Source: Acidobacteriota bacterium
Lineage (GTDB): Bacteria; Acidobacteriota; Terriglobia; Bryobacterales; Bryobacteraceae
Direction of reading: 5' to 3'
Assembly: GCA_016185425.1 (NCBI GenBank)
Contig: JACPNQ010000012.1
Coordinates: forward strand, 1 to 64,000
DNA: 64,000 nt
Positions 1 through 8,029 of this stretch are shown piece by piece (position 1 is the stretch's first letter; each line of letters opens with the position of its first letter). The notes under the pieces were generated by a model. It saw only the letters and a list, made by a program, of their open reading frames with translations. It was not told the origin of the DNA and made no database searches. The position numbers and the translations under genes are program-made.

Positions 1-153
1 GATCGAGTCAAAGCTCCGGAACTGGTTCTTCGGATTGTGCTTCGCCAACGTCTTGGTGATCGCCGCCGTCAGCGTCGTCTTCCCGTGGTCAATGTGGCCA
101 ATCGTGCCAATGTTGACGTGCGGTTTGGAACGGTCAAATTTTTCTTTCGCCAT
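1..153 (-). CDS. tuf: Elongation factor Tu, N-terminal fragment (cut by window edge)
   Basis: The minus strand encodes 51 residues beginning [20 protein letters not shown] and then the P-loop [10 protein letters not shown], which is the G1 motif of translational GTPases and the characteristic start of EF-Tu. EF-Tu carries aminoacyl-tRNA to the ribosome. The gene runs off the left edge, so only about an eighth of the usual ~395 residues is present. It lies 80 bases downstream of a tRNA gene on the same strand, the usual bacterial tRNA-tufB arrangement, and is probably expressed from the promoter upstream of the tRNA cluster. Confidence 0.96.
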   Translation of the reverse strand, partial: MAKEKFDRSKPHVNIGTIGHIDHGKTTLTAAITKTLAKHNPKNQFRSFDSI

Positions 154-233
154 GCGATTACGACCTGTTTAGGGAATGAGATGCGCCGGAAAGGCGCCGG
201 CAGGGTTACTGCGAGAGGTACTGCCTGAATTTC

Positions 234-309
<76 letters not shown>

Positions 310-357
310 CCGAAGCTCCAAACGGAATTCTCCGTAGTCTGGAATCTTCTAATTTTC

Positions 358-445
358 TGGTGGACAGGGAAGGATTTGAACCTTCGTAGCCCCAAGGGGC
401 GGCAGATTTACAGTCTGCTGCGATTGACCGCTCCGCCACCTGTCC
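358..445 (-). tRNA. tRNA-Tyr (anticodon GTA)
   Basis: On the minus strand an 88-base class II tRNA is visible. The acceptor GGACAGG pairs with CCTGTCC, the anticodon loop contains GTA in CTGTAAA, a long variable arm is built on CCCCTTGGGG, and the T-loop TTCAAAT sits on stem GAAGG/CCTTC. CCA is encoded. The long variable arm with anticodon GTA identifies tyrosine. It lies 48 bases upstream of tRNA-Thr(GGT) in the transcript. Confidence 0.96.
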
Positions 446-515
446 GGGTAAAACTTGCCATCCAGCAACCGCCGTGCCTTCTGGCAGGTTCTGAACTAAA
501 AAACGCGGGAACCTT

Positions 516-591
516 TGGAGCTGGCGGAGGGGATTGAACCCCCGACCCTCTGATTACAAATCAGATGCTCTACCAGCTGAGCTACGCCAGC
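516..591 (-). tRNA. tRNA-Thr (anticodon TGT)
   Basis: The minus-strand cloverleaf has acceptor GCTGGCG/CGCCAGC, anticodon stem TCTGA/TCAGA with loop TTTGTAA (anticodon TGT), T-arm with TTCAATC, and an encoded CCA. It reads ACA-type threonine codons and is the first tRNA of the transcript, about 60 bases below the predicted start site. Its position corresponds to thrU of the E. coli tufB operon. Confidence 0.96.
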
Positions 592-661
592 GGAATACTG
601 CTTATGAAACTGCATGTCCGGCCACGGGGCAGCAACGCACCGGCGTCGGCCGAACAATGAA

Positions 662-692
662 AGTATAGCAAAGTTTTTGCGAAAGGTGGCAA
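662..692 (-). promoter_or_regulatory. Probable sigma-70-type promoter of the tRNA-tuf operon
   Basis: Reading the minus strand, TTGCCA (-35, at 692-687) is followed after 19 bases by TATACT (-10, at 667-662), which predicts a start near 655 and a leader of about 60 bases before the first tRNA. The spacing is long but the -10 is near consensus, and the site lies in the gap upstream of a stable-RNA operon where a strong promoter is expected. Predicted from sequence only. Confidence 0.6.
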
Positions 693-693
693 G

Positions 694-1767
694 CTAGGCG
701 TTGGCGACCTCGAAGCCGTCCGAGGCACGCTTCAACGCATTCATTCCGGCCGCGATAACCTGCTGCGCGTGCAGGCCATCCCGATGCGACGTTGGAAACG
801 GAGTATCGTTCGCGCAGCATTCCAAAAAGACCTCCACTTCCCGTTTGTACGCCGGCCCGAAACGGTCGACAAACTCGGGCGCGCCCGGTCCTCCCTTCCC
901 TCCGGGAAATATCTTGCGCGCGAGCGTGTCCTCGCTGCCGCGCTTTCCAAATGCCTCGACCACAATCGCGCCGGGCCGCTGGTCGAAACGGCCGATCTGT
1001 ATCTGGCCTAAGTCGCCATAGAGAATCGATTCCACGCGGTAGCCGCTCACGTGATTCCGAGTAACTTGCACCTGGCCGAGTAAGTCATCCCCGAACCACA
1101 TATATAACATCGCGTCGTCGAAATCCTCCTGGCAGGTCGTAAGCAGGTGGCTATAGATCCGCGACCCCACGGCCATTGCGCGATCGGGCATGCGCCCGGT
1201 CAGCCAAAGAATCTCATCCACGTTGTGGACGGACATGTCGGGCAGGATACCGTCGCTCTGATAGCCATTCGGCGCTGGACCGGAGTCTTCCAGCGCCGAA
1301 TAGATTTTGAACACTTTGCCGACCGTGCCGGCCTCCATCAACTCGCGGGCATACCCGAGCGCCGCATCAAAGCGCCGTTGGAAGGCGAGCATCACCGATT
1401 GCGGGTGATCCCGGTCCAACTCCTCGCAAAACTCCTTATCGCCGGACAGCGATCCGGTCAATGGTTTTTCCAGCAGGACACGGTGGCCGGTTTTGACCAG
1501 CTTCGCCGCATGTTCCCGGTGGAGCGCCGTCGGGGTGACGATCATCGCCGCCTTACAGACCCCCGACTCGGCCAGCTCATCGACCGAACCCATGACTTGT
1601 CCCCGGCAGCCGGATCGGGAGGCAAATCGCATCGCCTTTTCCGTATCCACATCGACCAAGGCGGCTACGCGGCACAATCCGGCCTGCTCCAGCCTCCACA
1701 GGTGCGTCGCATGCACCCACCCCATCCGTCCCAATCCAACGATCGCCACCGGTAGCAGTTCGGCCAT
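694..1767 (-). CDS. Gfo/Idh/MocA-family oxidoreductase
   Basis: A 357-residue protein with an N-terminal Rossmann fold (GLGRMG at residues 11-16, acidic VDVD after the second strand) and the EKPL motif near residue 100, whose Lys is the family's catalytic residue. The C-terminal half has the usual alpha/beta domain, including an N-x-x-D-x-x-W helix (SVHNVDEILWLTG) as in inositol and sugar dehydrogenases. It probably oxidises or reduces a polyol or sugar with NAD(P) in the cytoplasm. Length is normal for the family. The substrate cannot be read from sequence, though inositol 2-dehydrogenase-like enzymes are the closest resemblance. It runs toward the tRNA cluster on the same strand and ends at 694, next to that promoter. 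Confidence 0.88.
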   Translation of the reverse strand: MAELLPVAIVGLGRMGWVHATHLWRLEQAGLCRVAALVDVDTEKAMRFASRSGCRGQVMGSVDELAESGVCKAAMIVTPTALHREHAAKLVKTGHRVLLEKPLTGSLSGDKEFCEELDRDHPQSVMLAFQRRFDAALGYARELMEAGTVGKVFKIYSALEDSGPAPNGYQSDGILPDMSVHNVDEILWLTGRMPDRAMAVGSRIYSHLLTTCQEDFDDAMLYMWFGDDLLGQVQVTRNHVSGYRVESILYGDLGQIQIGRFDQRPGAIVVEAFGKRGSEDTLARKIFPGGKGGPGAPEFVDRFGPAYKREVEVFLECCANDTPFPTSHRDGLHAQQVIAAGMNALKRASDGFEVANA

Positions 1768-1788
1768 AGACTACCGACGATACAACAG

Positions 1789-2757
1789 CTAGTCAAGCAA
1801 ATGGAAAGGTTCGGTAAGCTGCAGGGATCGCTTTGCGCCGGCAGCCATCATCTGACCGAAGTACTTCAACTTCCCGTTGACGAGAAAGTGAATCGGCTTG
1901 GTGGCCGAGTAGTCGAAGGCCAGCACGTCTCCCTCGTTCAGTTGCAGCAGGTCTTCGAGCCGGAGCGTCGGCCCTTGTAGCCGTGCGTCGACTTGCACTT
2001 GGCCCGGACGGATTAGCCGCAGCACACGCTGCTGCTCCTCGTCAGAGGCCGCGGTTCTCCGGTTCGACCAACCCTGGTCAAACTTCTGGCGCAGCATCTT
2101 GATCACAATCGACGGGATGCCAATGTTCATCATCCCCGCGCTGTCGCCGATCCGGATTTCGAGGCTGATGGCGACAACCGCCTCATTCGGCGCCAGGAAT
2201 TGCAGAAGCGACGGTTCGGTTTCGTGACTGTCGATCCCGAAGGCGATGTTGGTCACTTGGCGCCAGGAATCCTTTAAATCGTGCAAAATGATGCGATAAA
2301 CGGCCTCCAGAATACTCTGTTCGATCTCCGTAATCTCGCGAATCATCTTGTTCGTGGCGGGTTTTCCGGTTCCGCCAAGCAGCATTTCGAGAATGGGAAA
2401 TACCAAGCACGGGTTGATCTCCAATACGGCGTTGCCGTCGAAGGGACGCATTCCGAGCGCGACGATGCAGGTGGGCGACGGCAGGCACTGCGTAAATTCG
2501 AGAAATGACAACTGTTCCACCGATACGAGATTCACGATCACGTAGGCGCGGAGGTAGGCCGATAGGCTTGACGCCAGACTGCGGGAAAAGTTTTCGTGGA
2601 GCAGGTGGATGGCGCGAAGCTGATCCTTGGCGATCCGGTCCGGCCGCCGGAAATCGTAGGCCTGGGCCCGCTTCGATAGGTCATTCTCCGAACGCCGGTC
2701 CTGAAACCGGCGAAATACACTGTCTATCTCGTCCTGTGTGAGTACGCGGTCGGCCAT
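1789..2757 (-). CDS. fliM: Flagellar motor switch protein FliM
   Basis: A 322-residue protein of normal FliM length. The N-terminus has LTQDEIDSVF (residues 7-16), equivalent to the LSQDEIDALL peptide that binds phospho-CheY. A central CheC-like middle domain follows (about 45-230), then a C-terminal SpoA domain (about 245-315, with L-x-x-GDVLAFD). FliM forms the C-ring middle layer of the flagellar motor and reverses rotation on binding CheY-P. No other flagellar gene is in the window, so this copy is separated from the usual fliL-fliM-fliN cluster. It is 22 bases downstream of nothing on its strand and starts divergently from a HAD gene. Confidence 0.9.
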   Translation of the reverse strand: MADRVLTQDEIDSVFRRFQDRRSENDLSKRAQAYDFRRPDRIAKDQLRAIHLLHENFSRSLASSLSAYLRAYVIVNLVSVEQLSFLEFTQCLPSPTCIVALGMRPFDGNAVLEINPCLVFPILEMLLGGTGKPATNKMIREITEIEQSILEAVYRIILHDLKDSWRQVTNIAFGIDSHETEPSLLQFLAPNEAVVAISLEIRIGDSAGMMNIGIPSIVIKMLRQKFDQGWSNRRTAASDEEQQRVLRLIRPGQVQVDARLQGPTLRLEDLLQLNEGDVLAFDYSATKPIHFLVNGKLKYFGQMMAAGAKRSLQLTEPFHLLD

Positions 2758-2805
2758 TACTCCGTCTATCGGTTTGATTTTCGTGCCACCTTATAGAATT
2801 GAAGT

Positions 2806-3492
2806 ATGGCCCTCCCCGGAATAACCCGAGAACAGCCTCAGAAATCCTCCCGAGTTCGGGCGATCGTCTTCGACATGGACGGAGTTCTGATCGACTCCAA
2901 CCCTACTCACGCGGCAACATGGATCGAATACCTATCCGGCCAGAATCTTCCCTACGCGGGTATCGACACCTGGATGGCGGGAAAGCGAAATGACCAGATC
3001 ATGCGCATATTGCTTGGGGACGAACCCAGCGAGAATGAGATCTTTGCGCATGGCGCGGCGAAAGAAGCGCTATATCGTCAGCGGATGGCTCCGCAGATGG
3101 AGCGGCGCCTGACACCTGGGCTGCGAACGTTTCTCGATTCGGTTGCTGGCCTGCCGATTGGGCTCGGATCGAACGCCGAGCCTGCTAATGTCGACCTCCT
3201 GCTCGACTCCACCGGGCTGCGTTCCCGGTTCCATGCGGTCGTCGACGGCCACCAGGTGGAACATCCGAAGCCCTCGCCGGACATCTACCTGCGGGTCGCC
3301 GAACTGCTCGGCGTCGGCGCCTCCGAGTGTCTGATCTTTGAAGATTCGCCCTCTGGGATTCGCGCAGCCCGCGCGGCCGGCGCGCGCGTTGCCGGTGTAA
3401 GCGCCTCCGGCGAGTCTCTGGCGGGCGCCGACCATACGATTCGCGATTTCACAGATCCGTCACTAACAGCCTGGCTCAGTTCCCTTCTCTGA
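2806..3492 (+). CDS. HAD-superfamily (beta-phosphoglucomutase-like) hydrolase
   Basis: A 228-residue subfamily IA HAD protein. Motif I is DMDGV with the nucleophile D23 and acid/base D25. A four-helix cap follows, then motif II GLGSN, the motif III lysine in EHPKPSPDIY, and motif IV EDSPSGIRAARAAG. The family includes beta-phosphoglucomutase and sugar-phosphate phosphatases, and the substrate is not predictable here. The ATG at 2806 follows an AT-rich stretch (TATAGAAT at 2792-2799) that may be the -10. It is transcribed divergently from fliM across a 48-base gap. Confidence 0.88.
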   Translation: MALPGITREQPQKSSRVRAIVFDMDGVLIDSNPTHAATWIEYLSGQNLPYAGIDTWMAGKRNDQIMRILLGDEPSENEIFAHGAAKEALYRQRMAPQMERRLTPGLRTFLDSVAGLPIGLGSNAEPANVDLLLDSTGLRSRFHAVVDGHQVEHPKPSPDIYLRVAELLGVGASECLIFEDSPSGIRAARAAGARVAGVSASGESLAGADHTIRDFTDPSLTAWLSSLL

Positions 3493-3530
3493 CCGCAGTG
3501 CTACTCGCCCGAAAGTCCGGCCTATCCCTT

Positions 3531-3549
3531 CAATCAAAATTATTGATTG
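3531..3549. repeat. AT-rich 7-bp inverted repeat in the gap before the amt locus
   Basis: CAATCAA (3531-3537) and TTGATTG (3543-3549) are perfect reverse complements around a five-base spacer. It stands out in a GC-rich genome and lies in the 250-base gap (3493-3742) between the HAD gene and the ammonium-transport locus, in which I see no convincing gene. It is too AT-rich for an intrinsic terminator, so an operator is the simpler reading. A second, GC-rich inverted repeat (GGCGC/GCGCC) occurs near 3700-3712. Confidence 0.4.
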
Positions 3550-3742
3550 GCAGCGATCCGCTCTTTCCTGCTACGCTCCAGCATCCATCCCAGCCTCGTC
3601 GCTAGGCCGATGACGGGCGACATTCCGGGTCCCAAACATCAGAAAACGAATGACCGTGAGTGCCAGCCCAACCCCTGTCGCGTAACATTCACCGGCCCCG
3701 GCGCTGAGCGCCACGCCGGCTCACGCCTCTGAAGGAGATGAC

Positions 3743-3922
3743 ATGGTTCTTGGATTATCGATTATTCTGGCGGGATTTGTAATCAGTGTCCTTAGCCTCG
3801 GTTTTGCGACGGATGTCTGGGCCCGATTGGCCATAGTCTTAGCTGGAATTGCCGTCAGCCTGTTTGGAATCATCGGGATTCTAAACCCGGCTTATCTGAA
3901 AGATGCGATCTGGAAAAAGTAG
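3743..3922 (+). CDS. Small two-helix membrane protein upstream of amt (59 aa)
   Basis: A 59-residue reading frame starting MVLGLSIILAGFVISVLSLG and ending in a basic tail (DAIWKK). It has two hydrophobic stretches, roughly residues 2-20 and 28-48, separated by a short loop with Asp and Arg (ATDVWAR). GAAGGAGA at 3731-3738 is a good ribosome binding site six bases before the ATG. It stops 12 bases before amt, so the two are probably co-transcribed. Function unknown; a small accessory or assembly subunit of the transporter is one possibility. It is not obviously homologous to GlnK. Confidence 0.72.
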   Translation: MVLGLSIILAGFVISVLSLGFATDVWARLAIVLAGIAVSLFGIIGILNPAYLKDAIWKK

Positions 3923-3934
3923 GGGCACACGAAC

Positions 3935-5593
3935 ATGAAGACCCGAAAACTGATCGTATGGTTCTGTTTTGCCGCGCTGATTACGCTCTCCGGACAGACT
4001 CCGGCGCCGCCGGCTGCCGCCGCGCCGCCTCCCGCGCCTGTGCCAATCACGGACGCGGATGTAAAAAACGTGGAGGCGCCGAAGGCGGAAGCGCGCGCCA
4101 AGGGCGATCCGGACGGCGCGCTGACGGGCACTGTATCCGACATTGCGGTGGCCGATTCCAAGAAGGGTTTGACGATCGGCGATCTCGTGTCGCAGGTGGG
4201 CCAAAACAAGATTGCCATTAACTTTGTCTGGACACTCGTCGCCGGCTTTCTCGTGATGTTCATGCAGGCCGGCTTTGCGGTGGTGGAAACCGGGCTATGC
4301 CGCGCCAAGAACGCCAATCACACGATGATGATGAACTTCATGGTGTATGGGACCGGCATGCTTGCCTACTGGCTGATCGGCTTCACGCTGCAGATGGGCG
4401 GCGTGGGCGCGGTAGGCAACCTGGGCGGCTCACCGGTGCTGAATGCCGAGTTTACCGTCACTCTATTCGGCAAGACCTTCGGCCTTTTCGGCCAGAACGG
4501 ATACGTACTGATGCACAACGGCGCTTATGACGTCGCGGTGATGGTGATCTTCCTGTTCCAGATGGTCTTCATGGATACGGCGTTGACCATTGTTACGGGC
4601 AGCGCGGCCGAGCGGTGGAAATTCAGCGCGTTCCTGGCATCCTCCTTCGTCTTGGGCGCATTCATCTATCCGATTTTTGCCAACTGGGCCTGGGGCGGCG
4701 GATGGCTGGCAAATCTGGGCGCTAATTTCGGCCTTGGCAAGGGTTATGTGGATTTCGCGGGCTCGGGGGTCGTCCATGCGGTGGGCGGGTTGAGCGCGAT
4801 GGCCATGGCGATCATTATCGGTCCTCGTATCGGCAAATTCGATCGCACCGGCAAACCGTTCGCCATGCCCGGCCATGACGTTACGCTCGTAATCACCGGC
4901 TGCTTTATTCTGGCGTTCGGCTGGTTCGGTTTCAATCCGGGTTCGACGCTGGGCGCATCGGGGAACGGGAACCTGCGGATCGGCTCGATAGCGGTCAACA
5001 CGATGCTGGCGGGAATGGCCGGCGCTTTCACCGCGATGTTCTATATGTGGATCCGCTACGGAAAGCCGGACGCCTCCATGAGCGGCAACGGACTGCTTGC
5101 CGGGCTGGTGGCGATCACCGCGCCGTGCGGGTTCGTCAATCCGATATCGGCGGTAATCATCGGCGCGTTAGCCGGCGTGATCGTCTGCTTATCGGTTGAG
5201 TTTGTCGAGCGCGTGATGAAGCTCGACGACCCGGTCGGTGCGATTTCCGTTCACGGCACGAATGGCCTCTTCGGCGTTATTTGCGTGGGGTTGTTCGCCG
5301 ACGGGAAGAGTAACTATGGCGGGTCCTGGAACGGCGTTCCCGGTTCGGTGACAGGCCTATTCTACGGCGACTCCGGGCAGTTAGTGGCGCAATTGGTGGG
5401 TGTTTCGACACTCATCGGATTCGTCTTCGTGTTCTCGTTCGTCCTCTACTTGATTGTCGATGCCATCTTCAAGCATCGCTCGAAGCCGGAGGACGAGTTG
5501 GCGGGGCTCGATATCCCGGAGATGGGGGCGCTGGCCTATCCGGAATTCGAACTCAAGACGAGCGGACTGCACGCCACACCGAGCGGAGATTAA
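3935..5593 (+). CDS. amt: Ammonium transporter (Amt family) with N-terminal extension
   Basis: A 552-residue protein. Residues 1-25 look like a cleavable signal. About 65 residues follow that are rich in Ala/Pro and then charged, and the 11-helix Amt channel begins near residue 95. Family landmarks are the DFAGSGVVHAVGG segment (first pore His), SVHGTNGLFG (second pore His) and the cytoplasmic tail GLDIPEMGALAYPEF, which in other Amts contacts GlnK. Typical Amts have 400-450 residues, so the extension adds about 90. It mediates ammonium uptake across the inner membrane. No glnK/glnB lies beside it. Instead it is flanked by the 59-aa membrane protein and a TPR protein six bases downstream. Confidence 0.94.
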   Translation: MKTRKLIVWFCFAALITLSGQTPAPPAAAAPPPAPVPITDADVKNVEAPKAEARAKGDPDGALTGTVSDIAVADSKKGLTIGDLVSQVGQNKIAINFVWTLVAGFLVMFMQAGFAVVETGLCRAKNANHTMMMNFMVYGTGMLAYWLIGFTLQMGGVGAVGNLGGSPVLNAEFTVTLFGKTFGLFGQNGYVLMHNGAYDVAVMVIFLFQMVFMDTALTIVTGSAAERWKFSAFLASSFVLGAFIYPIFANWAWGGGWLANLGANFGLGKGYVDFAGSGVVHAVGGLSAMAMAIIIGPRIGKFDRTGKPFAMPGHDVTLVITGCFILAFGWFGFNPGSTLGASGNGNLRIGSIAVNTMLAGMAGAFTAMFYMWIRYGKPDASMSGNGLLAGLVAITAPCGFVNPISAVIIGALAGVIVCLSVEFVERVMKLDDPVGAISVHGTNGLFGVICVGLFADGKSNYGGSWNGVPGSVTGLFYGDSGQLVAQLVGVSTLIGFVFVFSFVLYLIVDAIFKHRSKPEDELAGLDIPEMGALAYPEFELKTSGLHATPSGD

Positions 5594-5598
5594 CCCAG

Positions 5599-6117
5599 GT
5601 GTCAACAGAACTCCAAGTGTTGGGCGGGCCGCCGCAACCGACGGTGCCCGCGCGGCCGCTGCCTCTTCTCTGGCGGGATCCGCATAGTGTTCCCAAGGAA
5701 CAGCTCTCCGCTTACATTGAACACCTCGAACTCGCCTGCCGGGAGAATCCCCGGTCGGCGAGTTTGCGGACCTGTCTCGGCATGGCGCGTGCCATGAACT
5801 TCGAGGTTTACAAGTCGATGGACGCGTTGGAAGCTGCCCGGCGTCTGGACCCGGAACATTTCTGGGCACAGATGAAGTACAGCGAACTGCTCTATCGCCT
5901 CCGGGCTCTGCCGCGGGCCGAACAGGAGACTATCACGGCGCTGAACCTCGCCAGCAACGATTGGGAGTTGTTCACGGCGCGCCAACAACTGCAGGAGATT
6001 CGCCGCCTGATCCGGGACGGCACGCAGAAGCCGGAATGGAACCGGCCGCTGCTGCCGCCCGCGATCCTGCTGGTGGTGCTATTCGCGGTGCTCAGTTACG
6101 TGGCCGTTCACTCATAG
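5599..6117 (+). CDS. TPR-like protein with C-terminal membrane anchor
   Basis: 172 residues, starting with GTG. Residues about 30-125 are helical with TPR character (repeated helix pairs, EAARRLDPEHFWAQMKYSELL). A single hydrophobic segment at about 150-170 (LLPPAILLVVLFAVLSYVAV) ends the protein, making it a tail-anchored protein facing the cytoplasm. It begins five bases after amt and is likely translated from the same message. The role is unknown; the context suggests a scaffold or regulator of the amt/antiporter locus, by position only. Confidence 0.7.
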   Translation: MSTELQVLGGPPQPTVPARPLPLLWRDPHSVPKEQLSAYIEHLELACRENPRSASLRTCLGMARAMNFEVYKSMDALEAARRLDPEHFWAQMKYSELLYRLRALPRAEQETITALNLASNDWELFTARQQLQEIRRLIRDGTQKPEWNRPLLPPAILLVVLFAVLSYVAVHS

Positions 6118-6130
6118 CGCAACAATCCTC

Positions 6131-6280
6131 ATGCTGTCCTGGAGCCGATTCTTTACCGCTGCCGTCGTTGTGCTCTTCGGTATGCTGGCCGGCGGTATCT
6201 CCGCCGTTCCTGTCGTGGCCGGAATCGCCCTCGCGGCGGTGTGGAATTACTGGCGAATGCACCGAAAGCTGAAGTCGTAA
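6131..6280 (+). CDS. Small membrane protein (49 aa)
   Basis: A 49-residue frame beginning MLSWSRFFTAAVVVLFGMLA, with two hydrophobic segments (about 7-22 and 25-39) and a basic C-terminus (WRMHRKLKS). It fills the gap between the TPR gene (13 bases) and the antiporter (6 bases) and reads on the same strand, which supports it as a real member of the operon. No good Shine-Dalgarno sequence is visible, so it may depend on translational coupling. No function can be assigned. Confidence 0.5.
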   Translation: MLSWSRFFTAAVVVLFGMLAGGISAVPVVAGIALAAVWNYWRMHRKLKS

Positions 6281-6286
6281 ACACGG

Positions 6287-7465
6287 ATGCACACTACTTT
6301 GCCGTTACCGATGATGATGCTGATCATCTTTGCCTCAGCGAAGCTGCTGGCTGAACTGGCCGAAAAGCTCGGCCAGCCCGGTATCGTGGGTGAGATTCTG
6401 GCGGGAGTACTGATTGGGCCGGCGGTTTTCGGTTGGATCTCCATGAACGAGACAATCGGTGCGCTGTCCGATCTTGGTGTGATGTTTCTGCTGTTCCGCG
6501 TGGGGCTGGAGGTGAAATCGTCCGAACTGCTCGACGCAGGGCCCACGGCGGCGCTGGTGGCGTTTGCCGGCGTGCTGGTCCCGCTTGCGGGCGGATGGGC
6601 GCTGATGACCGCCTATGGATACGGCCATGCGGAATCTTTGTTCGTCGGCGCCGCGCTGGTGGCGACCTCGGTGGGGATCACCGCGCAGGTGCTGTCAGCC
6701 AAAGGGATGATCCAGTACCAAGCCAGCCAGATTATTCTGGCGGCAGCGGTTATCGACGATGTTCTCGGACTGATTGTGCTCGCCATCGTGAGCAGTCTCG
6801 CTCGCGGACGCCTTAATGCAGGAGAAATCGCGCTCACCGCTATCCTGCCGATTGTATTCACTTTCGTGATTGCCCGTTGGGGAACGCACGGCGTGCGGCG
6901 CGCCGTACCGGCCGTGGAGTCAAAGCTAAGCCACAGCGAGGCGCAGTTCCATCTTGCGATGGTTCTCCTGTTCGGACTGTCGGTGCTTGCGCTCTACACC
7001 GGGGTTGCAGCCATCGTGGGCGCATTCCTGGCGGGGATGTCGCTCGGTGAAAACGTAACCCGCCGCGTTCACGACCTGGTACACGGAACGACAGAACTGC
7101 TGGTTCCGTTTTTCCTGGCCGGGATCGGGTTGCGGATAGAGCCGTCCATTTTCGCGAATCCGTCCATTCTCGTCCTGGGCGGCATCCTTTTGCTGATCGC
7201 GGTGGTTTCGAAGTTGATCGGCTGCGGGTTAGGCGCCTTGCGGCTGGGGCGCCGCGACGCAATTCGTGTGGGTGTCGGGATGATTCCGCGAGGAGAGGTC
7301 GGGATGGTAGTGGCGCAACTCGGCCTGTCGATGGGAGTGCTGTCGGCGCCTGTGTACGGAATCGTTGTATTTACGGCGCTTGCGACTACGCTAGTCGCTC
7401 CGCCACTTTTGGCAGTGGCTTATCAGGATCTGAAAGCCGAAATTGAACTGCAGCCAGCCGAGTAG
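6287..7465 (+). CDS. CPA2-family cation:proton antiporter (KefB/NapA-like)
   Basis: 392 residues with about 12 transmembrane segments. The opening ELAEKLGQPGIVGEILAGVLIGP and the paired acidic residues in AAVIDDVLGLIVLA are hallmarks of the monovalent cation:proton antiporter-2 group; in NapA-type exchangers the DD pair binds the ion. There is no C-terminal RCK_N domain, so it is shorter than KefB/KefC. It exchanges Na+ or K+ for H+ across the inner membrane. It lies downstream of amt in the same gene run, so a role in balancing pH or charge during ammonium uptake is possible but unproven. Confidence 0.88.
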   Translation: MHTTLPLPMMMLIIFASAKLLAELAEKLGQPGIVGEILAGVLIGPAVFGWISMNETIGALSDLGVMFLLFRVGLEVKSSELLDAGPTAALVAFAGVLVPLAGGWALMTAYGYGHAESLFVGAALVATSVGITAQVLSAKGMIQYQASQIILAAAVIDDVLGLIVLAIVSSLARGRLNAGEIALTAILPIVFTFVIARWGTHGVRRAVPAVESKLSHSEAQFHLAMVLLFGLSVLALYTGVAAIVGAFLAGMSLGENVTRRVHDLVHGTTELLVPFFLAGIGLRIEPSIFANPSILVLGGILLLIAVVSKLIGCGLGALRLGRRDAIRVGVGMIPRGEVGMVVAQLGLSMGVLSAPVYGIVVFTALATTLVAPPLLAVAYQDLKAEIELQPAE

Positions 7466-7470
7466 ATGCT

Positions 7471-7908
7471 ATGCCGGTGTCCGAAGAGTACGTAGTCGAT
7501 TACCTGGTACGCGAAACCGAGGCGCGACCTTCCGCTATTGAGTGGGCGGAGGGCGATTCGAGCAGTTTTGCGGCCATGTACAACGATGTACGGCTGCGAA
7601 TCTATTCCGTGCAGAATCTGAGCGGTCCGAGGCTCTACCTGGAGTGCACCCTTGCGCATGACCGGATTTATATTGCCGAGCCGGGCAAGGTAGCGATATT
7701 CGGGAAGCAATACAAGACGGACGATGAAGAAGCGCTCGCGGCGCGTCTGCACAGGCTGATCCACGCAATCCAAGCGCAACTACGCCACCGCCATGCCGAA
7801 GCATTCGCTCATGAGGAAGAGATCCGGGAGTCGATTTTTCGACAGATTCTGTTCGGCGGACATGCAGTAAGCGAAACGGGCAGCGCCGGTTCCCGGGCGG
7901 AATTCTAA
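7471..7908 (+). CDS. Hypothetical protein (145 aa)
   Basis: I do not recognise this soluble 145-residue protein. The first ~95 residues look like alternating strands and helices (VRLRIYSVQNLSGPRLYLECT, DRIYIAEPGKVAIFGKQYKT). The C-terminus is a charged helix rich in His and Glu (HRHAEAFAHEEEIRESIFRQ). It has no signal peptide or membrane segment. It starts five bases after the antiporter and is probably the last gene of that run; a gap of about 120 bases follows. Confidence 0.65.
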   Translation: MPVSEEYVVDYLVRETEARPSAIEWAEGDSSSFAAMYNDVRLRIYSVQNLSGPRLYLECTLAHDRIYIAEPGKVAIFGKQYKTDDEEALAARLHRLIHAIQAQLRHRHAEAFAHEEEIRESIFRQILFGGHAVSETGSAGSRAEF

Positions 7909-8029
7909 GGGCAGGCATCCCGCCAGCAGATTTTCGTTGACGAATCGCACGAAAACGCTTACCTTGGGGGAATTAACCAGTCCAGCGTGACGCTCCTCGT
8001 ATGTGCGCGCTACAAGAGGAGACCATTGC

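Noticed and set aside
3547..3732. Possible 61-aa gene before the 59-aa membrane protein
   Set aside because: No ribosome binding site and low-complexity, non-conserved-looking sequence; treated as intergenic.
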